Part shown: positions 8,724 to 16,715 of the stretch, piece by piece
How positions within the stretch are numbered: position 1 is the stretch's first letter
Layout: each line of letters opens with the position of its first letter
Assembly: GCF_030269645.1 (NCBI RefSeq)
Contig: NZ_BSTR01000015.1
Span: 1-64,000 of the forward strand
Length of the DNA: 64,000 nt
Direction of reading: 5' to 3'
Source: Actinokineospora sp. NBRC 105648
GTDB lineage: Bacteria; Actinomycetota; Actinomycetes; Mycobacteriales; Pseudonocardiaceae
Position numbers and translations under genes: made by a program
Notes under the pieces: model-generated
Told to the model about the DNA's origin: nothing
Databases searched by the model: none
Seen by the model: only the letters and a program-made list of their open reading frames with translations

Positions 8724-9812
8724 CTAGCCCTCCTCCCCGCTCACGCGGGCACCGGCGACGACCTCGTCGGTGAAGTCGATGGCGAGCGCGCCGTCGGTGT
8801 CGACGAGCAGTTCGAGCAGCGCTTGGACGTTGCGGGCGTAGAGCTCACTGGCGTGCTCGGGCATTCCCGCGGGCAGGTTCAGCGGGGCCGCGATGGTGAC
8901 CCCGCGGGTCACGATCACCTCGCCGGGACGGGTGAGCTCGCAGTTGCCACCGGACTCCCCGGCCAGGTCGACCACCACACTGCCCGGCCGCATCCCCTCG
9001 ACGGCCTCGGTGCGCACCAACGTCGGCGCACGGCGCCCGGGCACCTGCGCGGTCGTGATCACGGCATCGAACCCGGTGATCGCCTTGCTCAGCTGGCGCT
9101 GCTGCTCCTCCCGCTCGGCATCGGTGAGCGCGCGGGCGTACCCGCCTTCACCGACCGCCTCGATACCGAGGTCCAGCCACTGCGCACCGACCGAACGGAC
9201 CTGGTCGGCGACCTCGGGTCGGACGTCGTAGCCGGTGGTGTGCGCCCCGAGCCTGCGAGCGGTGGCGAGCGCCTGCAGACCGGCGACACCCACCCCGAGC
9301 ACGAGAACCTTGGCGGGCGGCACCGTCCCGGCGGCGGTGGTCAGCATGGGGAAGAACCGTGTGAGCTGCTCAGCGGCCAGCATCGCGGCACGGTAGCCGG
9401 CGACATTGGCCTGAGAGGACAGTGCGTCCATCGACTGCGCCCGCGAGATGCGCGGTATCGACTCCATCGCGAACGCAGTGATACGACTGCGCTTGAGCGC
9501 CTCGACCCGACTCGGGTCGGACAACGGTGCCAGGAAACCGATCAGCACCGCCCCCGGCCGGAGCAGCGCGATCTCCTCGTCGGTCGGCGGCGCCACCTTG
9601 ACCACGATGTCAGCGGCCCAGGGATCACCGAGCGTGGCTCCAGAATGGACATAGGCGTCATCCGGGATCAGCGCGTTCGCACCGGCTCCCGGCTCGACGA
9701 CAACGGAGAGGTTCCGGGCGCGAAGCCGCTCGACCACCTTGGGCACGAGCGCGACCCGCCGCTCGCCCTCGATGGTCTCCCTCGGGACGCCCACGACTGT
9801 GTTGGCGGTCAC
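8724..9812 (-). CDS. pntA1: NAD(P) transhydrogenase subunit alpha, part 1 (soluble)
   Basis: This 362-aa soluble subunit binds NAD(H). It shows the alanine dehydrogenase/PNT N-terminal signature GVPRETIEGERRVALVP and the Rossmann motif LVLGVGVAGLQALATARRLGA. GTG 9812 is chosen over an upstream ATG (9842) because family conservation begins just after it. TACAACTGTACTGTG spans the start and may hold a promoter for a leaderless message. It is first gene of the pntA1-pntA2-pntB operon, which supplies NADPH. Confidence 0.95.
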   Translation of the reverse strand: MTANTVVGVPRETIEGERRVALVPKVVERLRARNLSVVVEPGAGANALIPDDAYVHSGATLGDPWAADIVVKVAPPTDEEIALLRPGAVLIGFLAPLSDPSRVEALKRSRITAFAMESIPRISRAQSMDALSSQANVAGYRAAMLAAEQLTRFFPMLTTAAGTVPPAKVLVLGVGVAGLQALATARRLGAHTTGYDVRPEVADQVRSVGAQWLDLGIEAVGEGGYARALTDAEREEQQRQLSKAITGFDAVITTAQVPGRRAPTLVRTEAVEGMRPGSVVVDLAGESGGNCELTRPGEVIVTRGVTIAAPLNLPAGMPEHASELYARNVQALLELLVDTDGALAIDFTDEVVAGARVSGEEG

Positions 9813-10144
9813 AGTACAGTTGTACCATTTACTGGGGGCCAACGCAGAGCATCACAGTTACCACCTGAGGCCTGTGCGGCTCGGGGCGCAGGCCAGGCAC
9901 ATGGACCGCACGTGGATCTGCCCGGTCGGCCCGGGTCAGCCCAAGCCCCAGCCCCAAGCCCTCCCGGCTCGGCCCACCCTCGCCTCGCCTCGCCCACCCT
10001 CGCCTCGGCTCGGCTCGGCCCACCCCACCCCACATCAGCCCGTCAACTCGCGTGGCCCAAAGTCTCACTCGTGCCCTCTGCTTCGCCCTTTCTTTTCATC
10101 CCTAAATCCCAAGCCCTACGGAACGCAACACCCGCTACGCCAGT
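9813..10144. repeat. left flank of the B/C double element, low-complexity inverted-repeat arm
   Basis: After the pntA1 promoter there is a GC-skewed low-complexity stretch (about 9950-10040: repeats of CTCGCCTCGGCTCGGCCCACC type). It is followed by a TTTCATCCCTAA-containing segment. The stretch 10111-10134 is repeated exactly in inverse at 10517-10540 (24 bp). Looser inverted similarity extends outward to the low-complexity stretches on both sides (about 9950-10040 versus 10600-10700). No gene is seen. Confidence 0.65.
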
Positions 10145-10284
10145 GCTCGATTCAGTGGACTCGCTTCGTGTGGGGGGAGAGTACCGCTAAACTGGCCGGT
10201 GGTGGGAAATGCCCTTCACCCGCCCTTTTTTCACCACCGCGGTGCTCTAGGGGCCCCGCACGAAGTGAGTTCACTGAATCGAGC
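10145..10284 (+). repeat. palindromic structured element, copy B
   Basis: The outer arms are GCTCGATTCAGTGGACTCGC and, as reverse complement of the 3' arm, GCTCGATTCAGTGAACTCAC. Both carry TTCAGTG where copies A and F have CTAGTG, so the change is matched on both sides. The inner arm ends in ACCGC and the 3' side has GCGGTGCTCTAGGGGCCCC. CTAAACTGGCC and AAATGCCCTTC are the conserved unpaired parts. It is paired with copy C. Confidence 0.88.
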
Positions 10285-10365
10285 CCGCTCTTACTCGGGT
10301 ACACACGGCGTTGCTCGCCTCATCGACTGGGCGTAGCTCATACAGGTTGCCCGACTAAGACGCAG

Positions 10366-10506
10366 GCTCGATCTGGCGAACTCCCTTTGCGCGGGGCCCC
10401 TAGAGCACCGCTGTGGGGAAAAAGCGTGGGGAGAAGGGCATCCCCACCACCAGGTCAAGGTTAGCGGCACTCCTCCCCCACACAAAGGGAGTCCGCCAGA
10501 TCGAGC
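10366..10506 (-). repeat. palindromic structured element, copy C
   Basis: This minus-strand copy is 81 bp from copy B and inverted to it. The arms (GCTCGATCTGGCGGACTCCC and the matching GGGAGTTCGCCAGATCGAGC) carry their own complementary set of substitutions. The apex pairs GTGGGG with CCCCAC around ATGCCCTTC. The spacer between B and C is itself semi-palindromic (CTTACTCGGG against CCCGACTAAG). Confidence 0.88.
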
Positions 10507-10710
10507 ACATCCGTACCGGGTGTTGCGTTCCGTAGGGCTTGAGAATTAGGGATGAAGAGAAAGGACAAGCATAAGGCAAGAGCAAGGCTTTGAGGGTGGC
10601 GAATTGGCGGGCCGGAGACGGAATTGGCGGGCCGGGGCGAAAGTGGGCCGAGTGGGTCGTGCAGGGTGGGCCGAGACGGGGTGGGCTGAGGCGGGGCGAG
10701 AATGGGGTGG
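10507..10710. repeat. right flank of the B/C double element
   Basis: This is the inverted counterpart of the left flank. It begins with the 24-bp exact inverse copy at 10517-10540, then an inverse of the TTTCATCCCTAA segment, then GGCGGGCCGG repeats and a low-complexity GGGTGGGCCGAG stretch before the TetR gene stop. No gene is seen. Confidence 0.6.
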
Positions 10711-11376
10711 TTATCTGGGGTGCCAGTGGGCCATACCCAGGGCGATCATTCTCAGTTGGCGTTCTGCCACGCCTATCACCTGTGCCAGGTCGTCCGGGTG
10801 ATCACCCACGTCCAGCAGTGCCATGACTATCGACAGCATGGCGCCGACCATCAGGTCCGCTGCCATGCGCAGGTCGTCGGAGGACCAGGTCGCCATGCCC
10901 GGGAAGCGGCCCAGGTCTGTGGCGAGTTCGCTGCCCAGTAGTCGTAGTTCCGCGGCTATGGCGCGTCGGACTTCGGCTGCGCCGCCGTAGCGTTCGCGGA
11001 CCAGGAAGCGGAAGTGGGGTTCGTGTTTGCGGACCTGGGCGACCAGGGTGGCTACCGAGCCCTTGATGGCGTCGTCGGCCGGCTTCTGTCGGGCGTCGCG
11101 GAGCATGGTGCGGAGGGTCCGCATGCTCTCTTCGGCGAGTGCCACGCCCAGTTCGTCCATTGAGGCGAAGTGGCGGTAGAAGGCTGTCGGGACGATGCCC
11201 GCCTCGCGGGTGACCTCGCGCAGGCTCAGGCCGGCCAGGCTGCTGTCTGCGAGCAGGCGCAGGGCCGCGTCCAGGAGTGACTGCCTGGTGCGCCGCTTGC
11301 GCTCCTGTCTGGACTCCACCGCGCCGGTCACGGGGGCGAGGGTACTGGGCCTGCGCGGGCCCGCCGTGGTCACCAC
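10711..11376 (-). CDS. TetR family regulator, DesT/FabR-like
   Basis: This encodes about 221 aa. An N-terminal basic stretch RQERKRRTRQSLLDAALRLL precedes the helix-turn-helix (LSLREVTREAGIVPTAFYRHF, with the typical YRHF recognition end). The C-terminal ligand domain contains FRFLVRERYGG. The recognition-helix sequence and the divergent desaturase operon fit the DesT/FabR group that senses acyl-CoA saturation (inference). The start is taken at a GTGGTG pair at 11376; a downstream GTG is possible. It is divergent from the ferredoxin reductase gene, sharing the 11437-11454 palindrome, so autoregulation and operon control are likely. Confidence 0.85.
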   Translation of the reverse strand: MVTTAGPRRPSTLAPVTGAVESRQERKRRTRQSLLDAALRLLADSSLAGLSLREVTREAGIVPTAFYRHFASMDELGVALAEESMRTLRTMLRDARQKPADDAIKGSVATLVAQVRKHEPHFRFLVRERYGGAAEVRRAIAAELRLLGSELATDLGRFPGMATWSSDDLRMAADLMVGAMLSIVMALLDVGDHPDDLAQVIGVAERQLRMIALGMAHWHPR

Positions 11377-11436
11377 TGTTCGACACCTCACAGTCCCGTC
11401 GAGTTGACAGCGGGGTCGATCCGCGCTGTCCTTTTC

Positions 11437-11454
11437 AGTGTACGCACGTTCACT
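11437..11454. promoter_or_regulatory. candidate DesT-like operator
   Basis: AGTGTACGCACGTTCACT is an 18-bp palindrome with a single mismatched pair, placed between the divergent TetR gene and the desaturase operon, just upstream of the GGAGGTGG site. It closely resembles, from memory, the operator of Pseudomonas DesT, an AGTGAAC-type palindrome in front of a desaturase operon. Confidence 0.75.
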
Positions 11455-11471
11455 CAACATCGGAGGTGGCG

Positions 11472-12563
11472 GTGACCGCACAGCTGGAGCGCAAGCCGGG
11501 GTTTTCCGTGTTGCGGCTGCTTGAGGCCCTGGCCACGCCGCACGGGGTGGATCGGTACCTGGAGCTGGTGCATCCGATGCTCACCATCCGGGACCTCCGT
11601 GGTGAGGTGACGCGTGTACACCGAAGCACGTCCGACACGGTCACCCTCACGGTCCGCCCGACGCGGCGGTGGCGGGGGTTCAGCGCTGGGCAGTTCGTGC
11701 GGGTCGGGGTGGACATCGACGGGGTCCGGCGGACCCGGTGCTACTCCCCCGCCACCTCGCAGCACCGCGCAGGCGAGTTCGAGCTGACCATCAAGGCGCA
11801 CGCCGAGGGACTGGTCTCGCGGTGGCTGCACAGCAACGCCGAGCCGGGGCTGGTGTTGCACCTGTCGCAGGCCGAGGGCACCTTCACGCTGCCCGACGCC
11901 CGCCCGGACAAGGTGCTGCTGATCAGCGGTGGCAGCGGCATCACCCCGGTGCTGGCCATGCTGCGGACGCTGGCCGACGAGGACCACACCGGCGAGGTCA
12001 CCTTCCTGCACTACGCCTACACCGAGGCCGACGTCCCACACCGCGACGAGCTGCGCGCGCTCGCCGAGCGGGCGAACGTCAACCTGGTCCTCGCCTACAC
12101 CCACGCCGACGGCGGCGACCTGCGTGGCTTCTTCGACGAGACCCACCTGCGCGCGGCCGCCCCGTGGCACGCCGAGGCGCGGACATACCTCTGCGGTCCG
12201 CCCGGCCTGATGTCGGGCGTGCGCGACGTCTTCACCGGCCTCGGTCTCGCCGACCGGCTGCACACCGAGGAGTTCGCGCCCGCGCCGATCACCGTCGACG
12301 CCGCCGACGCGACCGGTGAGGTCACCTTCGCCCGCAGCGACCGGGCCGCCGCCAACTCCGGGCGAACGCTGCTGGAGCAGGCCGAGGCGGCGGGCCTCAA
12401 ACCCGAGCACGGCTGCCGGATGGGGATCTGCTTCTCCTGCAACCGGGTCAAGACCGCGGGCTGCACGCGCGACGTGCGCAACGGCGAGCTCTCCACCGAC
12501 CCGGACGAAGAGATCCAGCTGTGCGTGTCCGTGCCCGTCGGCGACGTGTCCATCGACCTCTGA
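11472..12563 (+). CDS. ferredoxin reductase with C-terminal 2Fe-2S domain, desaturase partner
   Basis: This 363-aa protein has an FAD-binding barrel (RCYSPATSQH), a NAD(P) domain (LLISGGSGITPVLAMLRTL, YLCGPPGLM) and a C-terminal plant-type ferredoxin domain. The cluster cysteines are in CRMGICFSCNRVKTAGC and LCVSVPVG. It matches the layout of M. tuberculosis Rv3230c, which passes electrons to the acyl desaturase DesA3. GTG 11472 follows GGAGGTGGC. It is the first gene of an operon with the desaturase 16 bp downstream and is probably controlled by the divergent TetR regulator. Confidence 0.93.
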   Translation: MTAQLERKPGFSVLRLLEALATPHGVDRYLELVHPMLTIRDLRGEVTRVHRSTSDTVTLTVRPTRRWRGFSAGQFVRVGVDIDGVRRTRCYSPATSQHRAGEFELTIKAHAEGLVSRWLHSNAEPGLVLHLSQAEGTFTLPDARPDKVLLISGGSGITPVLAMLRTLADEDHTGEVTFLHYAYTEADVPHRDELRALAERANVNLVLAYTHADGGDLRGFFDETHLRAAAPWHAEARTYLCGPPGLMSGVRDVFTGLGLADRLHTEEFAPAPITVDAADATGEVTFARSDRAAANSGRTLLEQAEAAGLKPEHGCRMGICFSCNRVKTAGCTRDVRNGELSTDPDEEIQLCVSVPVGDVSIDL

Positions 12564-12579
12564 GACCCCGGGAGAAACC

Positions 12580-13707
12580 ATGAGCGACAAGACCGTCCGC
12601 CTGACGCCGAGGCAGTTCGAGGAGCTGGGCCGCGACCTGGACGCGCTGCGGCAGCGGGTCGTCGACGACCTGGGCGAGGAGGACCGCAAGTACATCTACG
12701 ACGTGGTCAAGGTCCAGCGCGCCCTCGAGGTGGCCGGGCGCGGTCTGCTCTTCGCCGGGTTCTTCCCGCCCGCCTGGCTGGCCGGGGTGGCCGCGCTGTC
12801 GGTGTCGAAGATCCTGGACAACATGGAGATCGGCCACAACGTCATGCACGGCCAGTACGACTGGATGCGCGATCCGGCACTGAACTCCAAGATGTTCGAG
12901 TGGGACACCGTGGCGCCCGCGGAGAACTGGAAGCACTCGCACAACTACATCCACCACACCTTCACCAACATCCTGGGCAAGGACCGCGACATCGGCTACG
13001 GCGTGCTGCGGATGGACGAGGCGCAGCGGTGGAATCCGTACTACCTGGGCAACCCGGTGTACGCGTTCCTGCTGATGGCCTTCTTCCAGTGGGGCGTGAT
13101 GCTGCACGACATGGAGACCGAGCGGCTGATCTCCGGTGAGAAGAAGTGGGCGGACACCGCGGGCGTGCGCAAGCGCATGTGGCACAAGGGCCTCAAGCAG
13201 ACGCTCAAGGACTACGTACTCTTCCCCGCGCTGACCGGGCCGATGTTCGTGACCACGCTCGCGGGCAACGCGACGGCCAACCTGGTGCGCAACGTCTGGG
13301 CGTTCAGCATCATCTTCTGCGGCCACTTCCCCAGCGGGGTGGAGAGCTTCACCGAGGAGGAGACCGCGAACGAGACCCGCGGCCAGTGGTACTACCGGCA
13401 GATGCTCGGCTCGGCCAACATCTCCGGCAGCCCGCTGTTCCACATCATGAGCGGCAATCTCTCGCACCAGATCGAGCACCACCTGTTCCCGGACATCCCG
13501 GCGCGCCGGTACCCGCAGATCGCGCCCGAGGTGCGGGCGATCTGCGCGAAGTACGGCCTGCCGTACAACACCGGCGGTCTGGGCAAGCAGCTCGGCTCGG
13601 TGGTCGGCAAGATCGTGAAGCTGGCGCTGCCGGACTGGCTGAGGGGGAAGCCCTCGACGCCGCCTGCCGGTACCGTCGGAGATGGCCGCGCGCTGCGCGC
13701 GGCGTGA
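12580..13707 (+). CDS. membrane acyl-CoA / fatty acid desaturase (DesA3-like)
   Basis: This 375-aa integral membrane di-iron desaturase has all three histidine boxes: HNVMHG (residues 86-91), HSHNYIHH (119-126) and HQIEHH (296-301). Hydrophobic segments lie between them. It is the counterpart of M. tuberculosis DesA3, which introduces a delta-9 double bond into stearoyl-CoA using the partner oxidoreductase. It has a GGGAGAAACC site before ATG 12580. The gene order reductase-desaturase and the shared operator argue for regulated control of membrane lipid unsaturation. Exact regiospecificity is inferred. Confidence 0.93.
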   Translation: MSDKTVRLTPRQFEELGRDLDALRQRVVDDLGEEDRKYIYDVVKVQRALEVAGRGLLFAGFFPPAWLAGVAALSVSKILDNMEIGHNVMHGQYDWMRDPALNSKMFEWDTVAPAENWKHSHNYIHHTFTNILGKDRDIGYGVLRMDEAQRWNPYYLGNPVYAFLLMAFFQWGVMLHDMETERLISGEKKWADTAGVRKRMWHKGLKQTLKDYVLFPALTGPMFVTTLAGNATANLVRNVWAFSIIFCGHFPSGVESFTEEETANETRGQWYYRQMLGSANISGSPLFHIMSGNLSHQIEHHLFPDIPARRYPQIAPEVRAICAKYGLPYNTGGLGKQLGSVVGKIVKLALPDWLRGKPSTPPAGTVGDGRALRAA

Positions 13708-13727
13708 GCAGTGAGACGGGGGTAGTC

Positions 13728-13940
13728 GTGGTCAGCGAGATCGAGAGCACCAAGGACACCATCCAAGAGGTCACCGAGTCCGCCGCCAACCACATCGGCC
13801 GGATCGCGCTGATCATCACCGGCGCGGTCCGCGACATCGCCCGCGAGGTGGGCGACTGGGCCACCGACGTGATCGAGATGCGCGAGGCCGCCGAACGGGC
13901 GTCGGTCGATCGACCGGTGGTCGTCGACGAAGACCGGTAA
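13728..13940 (+). CDS. small conserved hypothetical protein of the desaturase operon
   Basis: This is a 70-aa protein with an amphipathic N-terminal helix (TKDTIQEVTESAANHIGRIALIITGAVRDIAREVGDW, quoted here in parts: ESAANHIGRIALIITGAVRD) and an acidic tail. It starts at GTG 13728, 20 bp after the desaturase stop, behind a GGGGG-rich site, so it is probably the last gene of the operon. A terminator-like stem follows at 13958. The function is unknown; the hydrophobic helix suggests membrane association. Confidence 0.65.
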   Translation: MVSEIESTKDTIQEVTESAANHIGRIALIITGAVRDIAREVGDWATDVIEMREAAERASVDRPVVVDEDR

Positions 13941-13957
13941 TAGCGCTGCGCACAGGG

Positions 13958-13983
13958 CTCCTCGACCCGATCGGGCCGAGGAG
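13958..13983 (+). terminator. stem-loop after the desaturase operon
   Basis: CTCCTCGACCCGA pairs with TCGGGCCGAGGAG (one mismatch) directly after the last gene of the operon. There is no T-tract, as is common in high-GC actinobacteria. Confidence 0.6.
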
Positions 13984-13984
13984 T

Positions 13985-14033
13985 CACTCTACTGTGGACT
14001 CGCCCAGCGGTGATCGTTCTGCGAGGCTCTGAC
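13985..14033 (+). promoter_or_regulatory. upstream module shared by two secreted-protein genes, copy 1
   Basis: CTACTGTGGACTCG is followed after a fixed interval by GCTCTGAC, then a short stem-loop and AGGAGC before the small secreted protein. The same elements at the same spacing precede the Asp-rich protein gene (14475-14523), suggesting a common promoter or regulator. Confidence 0.6.
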
Positions 14034-14075
14034 CGCCTGAACTCGTCAGGCGAGAAGAGGAGCAGGGAAATCCCA

Positions 14076-14285
14076 ATGCGTATCACCGTTCTGCGCGTCG
14101 GCGCCGCAGCGCTCGGCACCGTCGCGCTCGCCCTCGGCCTCGGCGCGGGCACCGCGAGCGCGGCGCCCGCCGACAGCAGCCAGCTCCCGGTCACCGGGCT
14201 GGCGGACCTGCCGGAGATCAACGTCGTGAAGATCGACGCGGTCAACATCGCCAGCCCGCTGCTGGGCCCCGGCATCCTGAGCTGA
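14076..14285 (+). CDS. small secreted peptide
   Basis: This is a 69-aa precursor with a clear signal peptide (MRITVLRVGAAALGTVALAL followed by GLGAGTASAA, cleavage after ASA). The mature peptide is about 40 aa and hydrophobic (LPVTGLADLPEINVVKIDAV). It has no cysteines. A ribosome binding site GAGGAGCAGGG lies upstream. The upstream region and signal peptide match those of the Asp-rich protein at 14562, so the two genes look like diverged relatives under common control. The function is unknown. Confidence 0.7.
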   Translation: MRITVLRVGAAALGTVALALGLGAGTASAAPADSSQLPVTGLADLPEINVVKIDAVNIASPLLGPGILS

Positions 14286-14291
14286 GCCCGC

Positions 14292-14326
14292 CCGTCGGGC
14301 CGGTGCTGACCGCATCGGCCCGACGG
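14292..14326 (+). terminator. stem-loop terminator candidate
   Basis: CCGTCGGGCC (14292-14301) pairs perfectly with GGCCCGACGG (14317-14326) just after the stop of the small secreted peptide gene. There is no T-tract. Confidence 0.6.
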
Positions 14327-14474
14327 ATGTCACCGGCCCCACGGAAGAGCGTCAGCCGATCGTGGGCGCGCCGGTCGGAATTGATCACCATGCGAAGTCG
14401 GATTAGTTCCTTCGAAGGAGTGGGTTTCCCAGCGCTAGGCCGTTCGGCGCGCGGAAAATGATCACGAAAGTGGC

Positions 14475-14523
14475 CACCCTACTGTGGACTCGAATTGACG
14501 GGAATGCTCTGGAACGCTCTGAC
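14475..14523 (+). promoter_or_regulatory. upstream module shared by two secreted-protein genes, copy 2
   Basis: CTACTGTGGACTCG followed by GCTCTGAC, with the same 25-base interval as copy 1 at 13985. A stem (GACTG/CAGTC type) and TAGGAGCG follow before the ATG. Confidence 0.6.
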
Positions 14524-14561
14524 TGTCCACTTCAGTCAGTCCAGCTAGGAGCGATCCACAC

Positions 14562-15086
14562 ATGCGCAAAGTCGCACTGCGCCTCGGAGTCATGGCCACC
14601 GCCACCGCGCTCGTCCTCGGCTTCACGGCCACGAACGCCTCCGCCGAGACCGCGGCCACTGCTGACATCCCGGTGACGGCCGACGTCATCGCCCAGATCG
14701 CCGCCGATCTCCACCTCGACCTCGACGACGTCTCCGACATCATCGACGACATCCTCGACGAGCTGGACGACGCGGACATCGACCTCGACGCCGACATCGA
14801 CCTCGACCTGCTGGTCGACCTGGTCGTCGACGCCTCGATCGACCTGGACATCGACCTCGACGTCGCGATCGACCTGGTGATCGACGCGCTGATCGACCTC
14901 GATCTCGACATCGACGGCCTGCTGGACCTCGACGGCAACATCAACATCGCCCTGCTGGTCGACCTGGGCCACCTGCTCGACATCGACATCAACATCGGCG
15001 GCCTGGTCGACCTGGGCAACGACGATGACGACGACGATGACGACTCGCCGCTGCTGAGCATCGGCGGCATCCACATCGGCCGCTAG
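14562..15086 (+). CDS. secreted Asp/Leu/Ile-rich low-complexity protein
   Basis: This is a 174-aa precursor with a signal peptide (MRKVALRLGVMATATALVLG, cleavage after NASA). The mature part is built almost only of D, L, I, V and A in alternating IDLDIDLD and LVDLVVDA patterns, with a run of eight Asp near the C-terminus and SIGGIHIGR as the end. More than 40 Asp residues are present, against very few basic residues. Alternating acidic and hydrophobic residues could form beta-sheet or helix stacks and bind divalent cations (inference). I do not recognise a family. AGGAG precedes the ATG, and a strong terminator follows at 15095. Confidence 0.8.
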   Translation: MRKVALRLGVMATATALVLGFTATNASAETAATADIPVTADVIAQIAADLHLDLDDVSDIIDDILDELDDADIDLDADIDLDLLVDLVVDASIDLDIDLDVAIDLVIDALIDLDLDIDGLLDLDGNINIALLVDLGHLLDIDINIGGLVDLGNDDDDDDDDSPLLSIGGIHIGR

Positions 15087-15094
15087 CCGACCGT

Positions 15095-15139
15095 CCGAAA
15101 GGGCCGCTGACCCGGGATCCGGGTCAGCGGCCCTTTCGG
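15095..15139. terminator. strong bidirectional terminator
   Basis: A 20-bp perfect stem (15095-15114 with 15120-15139, arms CCGAAAGGGCCGCTGACCCG and complement) encloses GGATC. It lies between the convergent Asp-rich protein gene and the thiamine-diphosphate enzyme gene and can serve both. Confidence 0.9.
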
Positions 15140-15149
15140 TTGCCCCGGC

Positions 15150-16715
15150 TCAGATCAGCGAGGGCACCATGGCCTCGATCAGGTGCGGGCCGGGCTCGGC
15201 CAGCGCGGCCGCGAACTGCTCGGCCAGCTCCTCCGCCGTGGTGGCGCGGGTCGCCGGAACGCCCATGCCCCGGGCGATGCTGACGAAGTCGAGGTCCGGT
15301 CGGGCGAGGTCGAGCAGCGAGTTCGCCTGCGGGCCCGCGCCCTCGACGCCCACGCGCATCAGCTCCATGCGCAGGATGGCGTAGGCCCGGTTGTTGAGCA
15401 GAACCGTTGTGACGTCGAGGTTCTCCCGCGCCATCGTCCACAGCGCGGAGATCGTGTACATCGCGCTGCCGTCGGACTGCAGGCAGATCACCGGCCGGTC
15501 CGGGCAGGCCACCGCCGCGCCGACGGCGACCGGGAGGCCGTAGCCGATGGAGCCACCGGTCAGGGTCAGCACGTCGTGCCGCGGCGCGCCCGCGGTGGTC
15601 ATCGGGATCATCAACCCGGAGGTGTTGGCCTCGTCCGCGATGATCGCGCGCTCCGGCAGCAGCGCGCCGATCACCTCGGTCCAGTTCTGCGGGGTCAGGT
15701 CGCCGCTGGGCAGCGCGGGCCTGCTCGGCTCCTGCAGCACCGGCTCGGTGTCCGCGGCGACGACCTCGGCCAGCTTCGCCAACGCCCCCGCGGTGTCTTC
15801 GCCGAGCGAGGCGAGGGTGTGCACCTGGCAGCCCTCGGGGGTCAGCTCGCTCACCTTGCCCGGGTAGGCGAAGAACGACACGGGTGCCTTGGCACCGACC
15901 AGGACCAGGTGCTTGACGTCGGTGAGCTGCCACTGCACCTGCTCGGCCAGGTAGCCGAGCCGGTCCACCGCGGGCAGTCCGGCGCCGCGCTCGATGCGCG
16001 CGGGGAAGGTCTCGGCGAACAGCTTGACCCCGGTCGCGACCGAGATCCGGCTCGCCGCGAGCAGACCGGCCTCGCGGGTGGCCCCCGCGCCGAGCAGCAG
16101 CACGGTCGACTCGCCGGAGCGCAGCACCTCGGCGACCGCGGCCACCCGCTCATCGTCCACTTCGGACAGAACCGGCCGGGGCGCGGGCGCGGCGGGCACG
16201 CCGCCCTCGCCCCACGAGACGTCGGCGGGCAGCACCAGGTTCGCGATCTGCCCCGCCTGCGCGGCGGCGACGGCCGCGGCGGCGTCCGCGCCGATCTCGG
16301 CCGGGTCGGTGGTCGTGCGGCTCCACCCCTCGGTCCAGCCGGTGAGCGCGCCGATGTCGGACTCCAGCGGCGCGTCGAAGCCCTTGTGGTACCCGGCGTG
16401 GTCGCCGATGACGTTGACGACCGGGGTGTGCGCGCGGCGCGCGTTGTGCAGGTTCGCCAAGCCGTTGGCCAGGCCAGGGCCCAGGTGCAGCAGGGTGGCA
16501 GCGGGCTGGTCGGCCATCCGCGCGTAACCGTCGGCGGCGCCGGTTACCACCCCCTCGAACAACGCGAGCACGCCGCGCATCTCCGGCACCGCGTCCAGGG
16601 CGGCGACGAAGTGCATCTCCGAGGTCCCCGGGTTGGCGAAGCAGACCCGCACCCCGGAGTCCACCAGGGTGCGGATCAGGGCCTGGGCGCCGTTGCGGGG
16701 CGCGCTTGTCGTCAT
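15150..16715 (-). CDS. acetolactate synthase-like thiamine diphosphate enzyme
   Basis: This 521-aa protein has the three-domain layout of ThDP decarboxylases: a pyrimidine-binding domain with the catalytic Glu in LALFEGVVTGAADGYAR, a central domain, and a PP domain. In the PP domain the usual GDG is SDG (LQSDGSAMYTISALW) and the Asn pair is VLLNNRAYAI. The sequence is of the large-subunit ILV/benzoylformate decarboxylase type, without a neighbouring small subunit, so a catabolic decarboxylase or lyase is likelier than branched amino acid synthesis. ATG 16715 overlaps the stop of the upstream FAD oxidase (TGATG). It is the last gene of its operon. Confidence 0.85.
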   Translation of the reverse strand: MTTSAPRNGAQALIRTLVDSGVRVCFANPGTSEMHFVAALDAVPEMRGVLALFEGVVTGAADGYARMADQPAATLLHLGPGLANGLANLHNARRAHTPVVNVIGDHAGYHKGFDAPLESDIGALTGWTEGWSRTTTDPAEIGADAAAAVAAAQAGQIANLVLPADVSWGEGGVPAAPAPRPVLSEVDDERVAAVAEVLRSGESTVLLLGAGATREAGLLAASRISVATGVKLFAETFPARIERGAGLPAVDRLGYLAEQVQWQLTDVKHLVLVGAKAPVSFFAYPGKVSELTPEGCQVHTLASLGEDTAGALAKLAEVVAADTEPVLQEPSRPALPSGDLTPQNWTEVIGALLPERAIIADEANTSGLMIPMTTAGAPRHDVLTLTGGSIGYGLPVAVGAAVACPDRPVICLQSDGSAMYTISALWTMARENLDVTTVLLNNRAYAILRMELMRVGVEGAGPQANSLLDLARPDLDFVSIARGMGVPATRATTAEELAEQFAAALAEPGPHLIEAMVPSLI

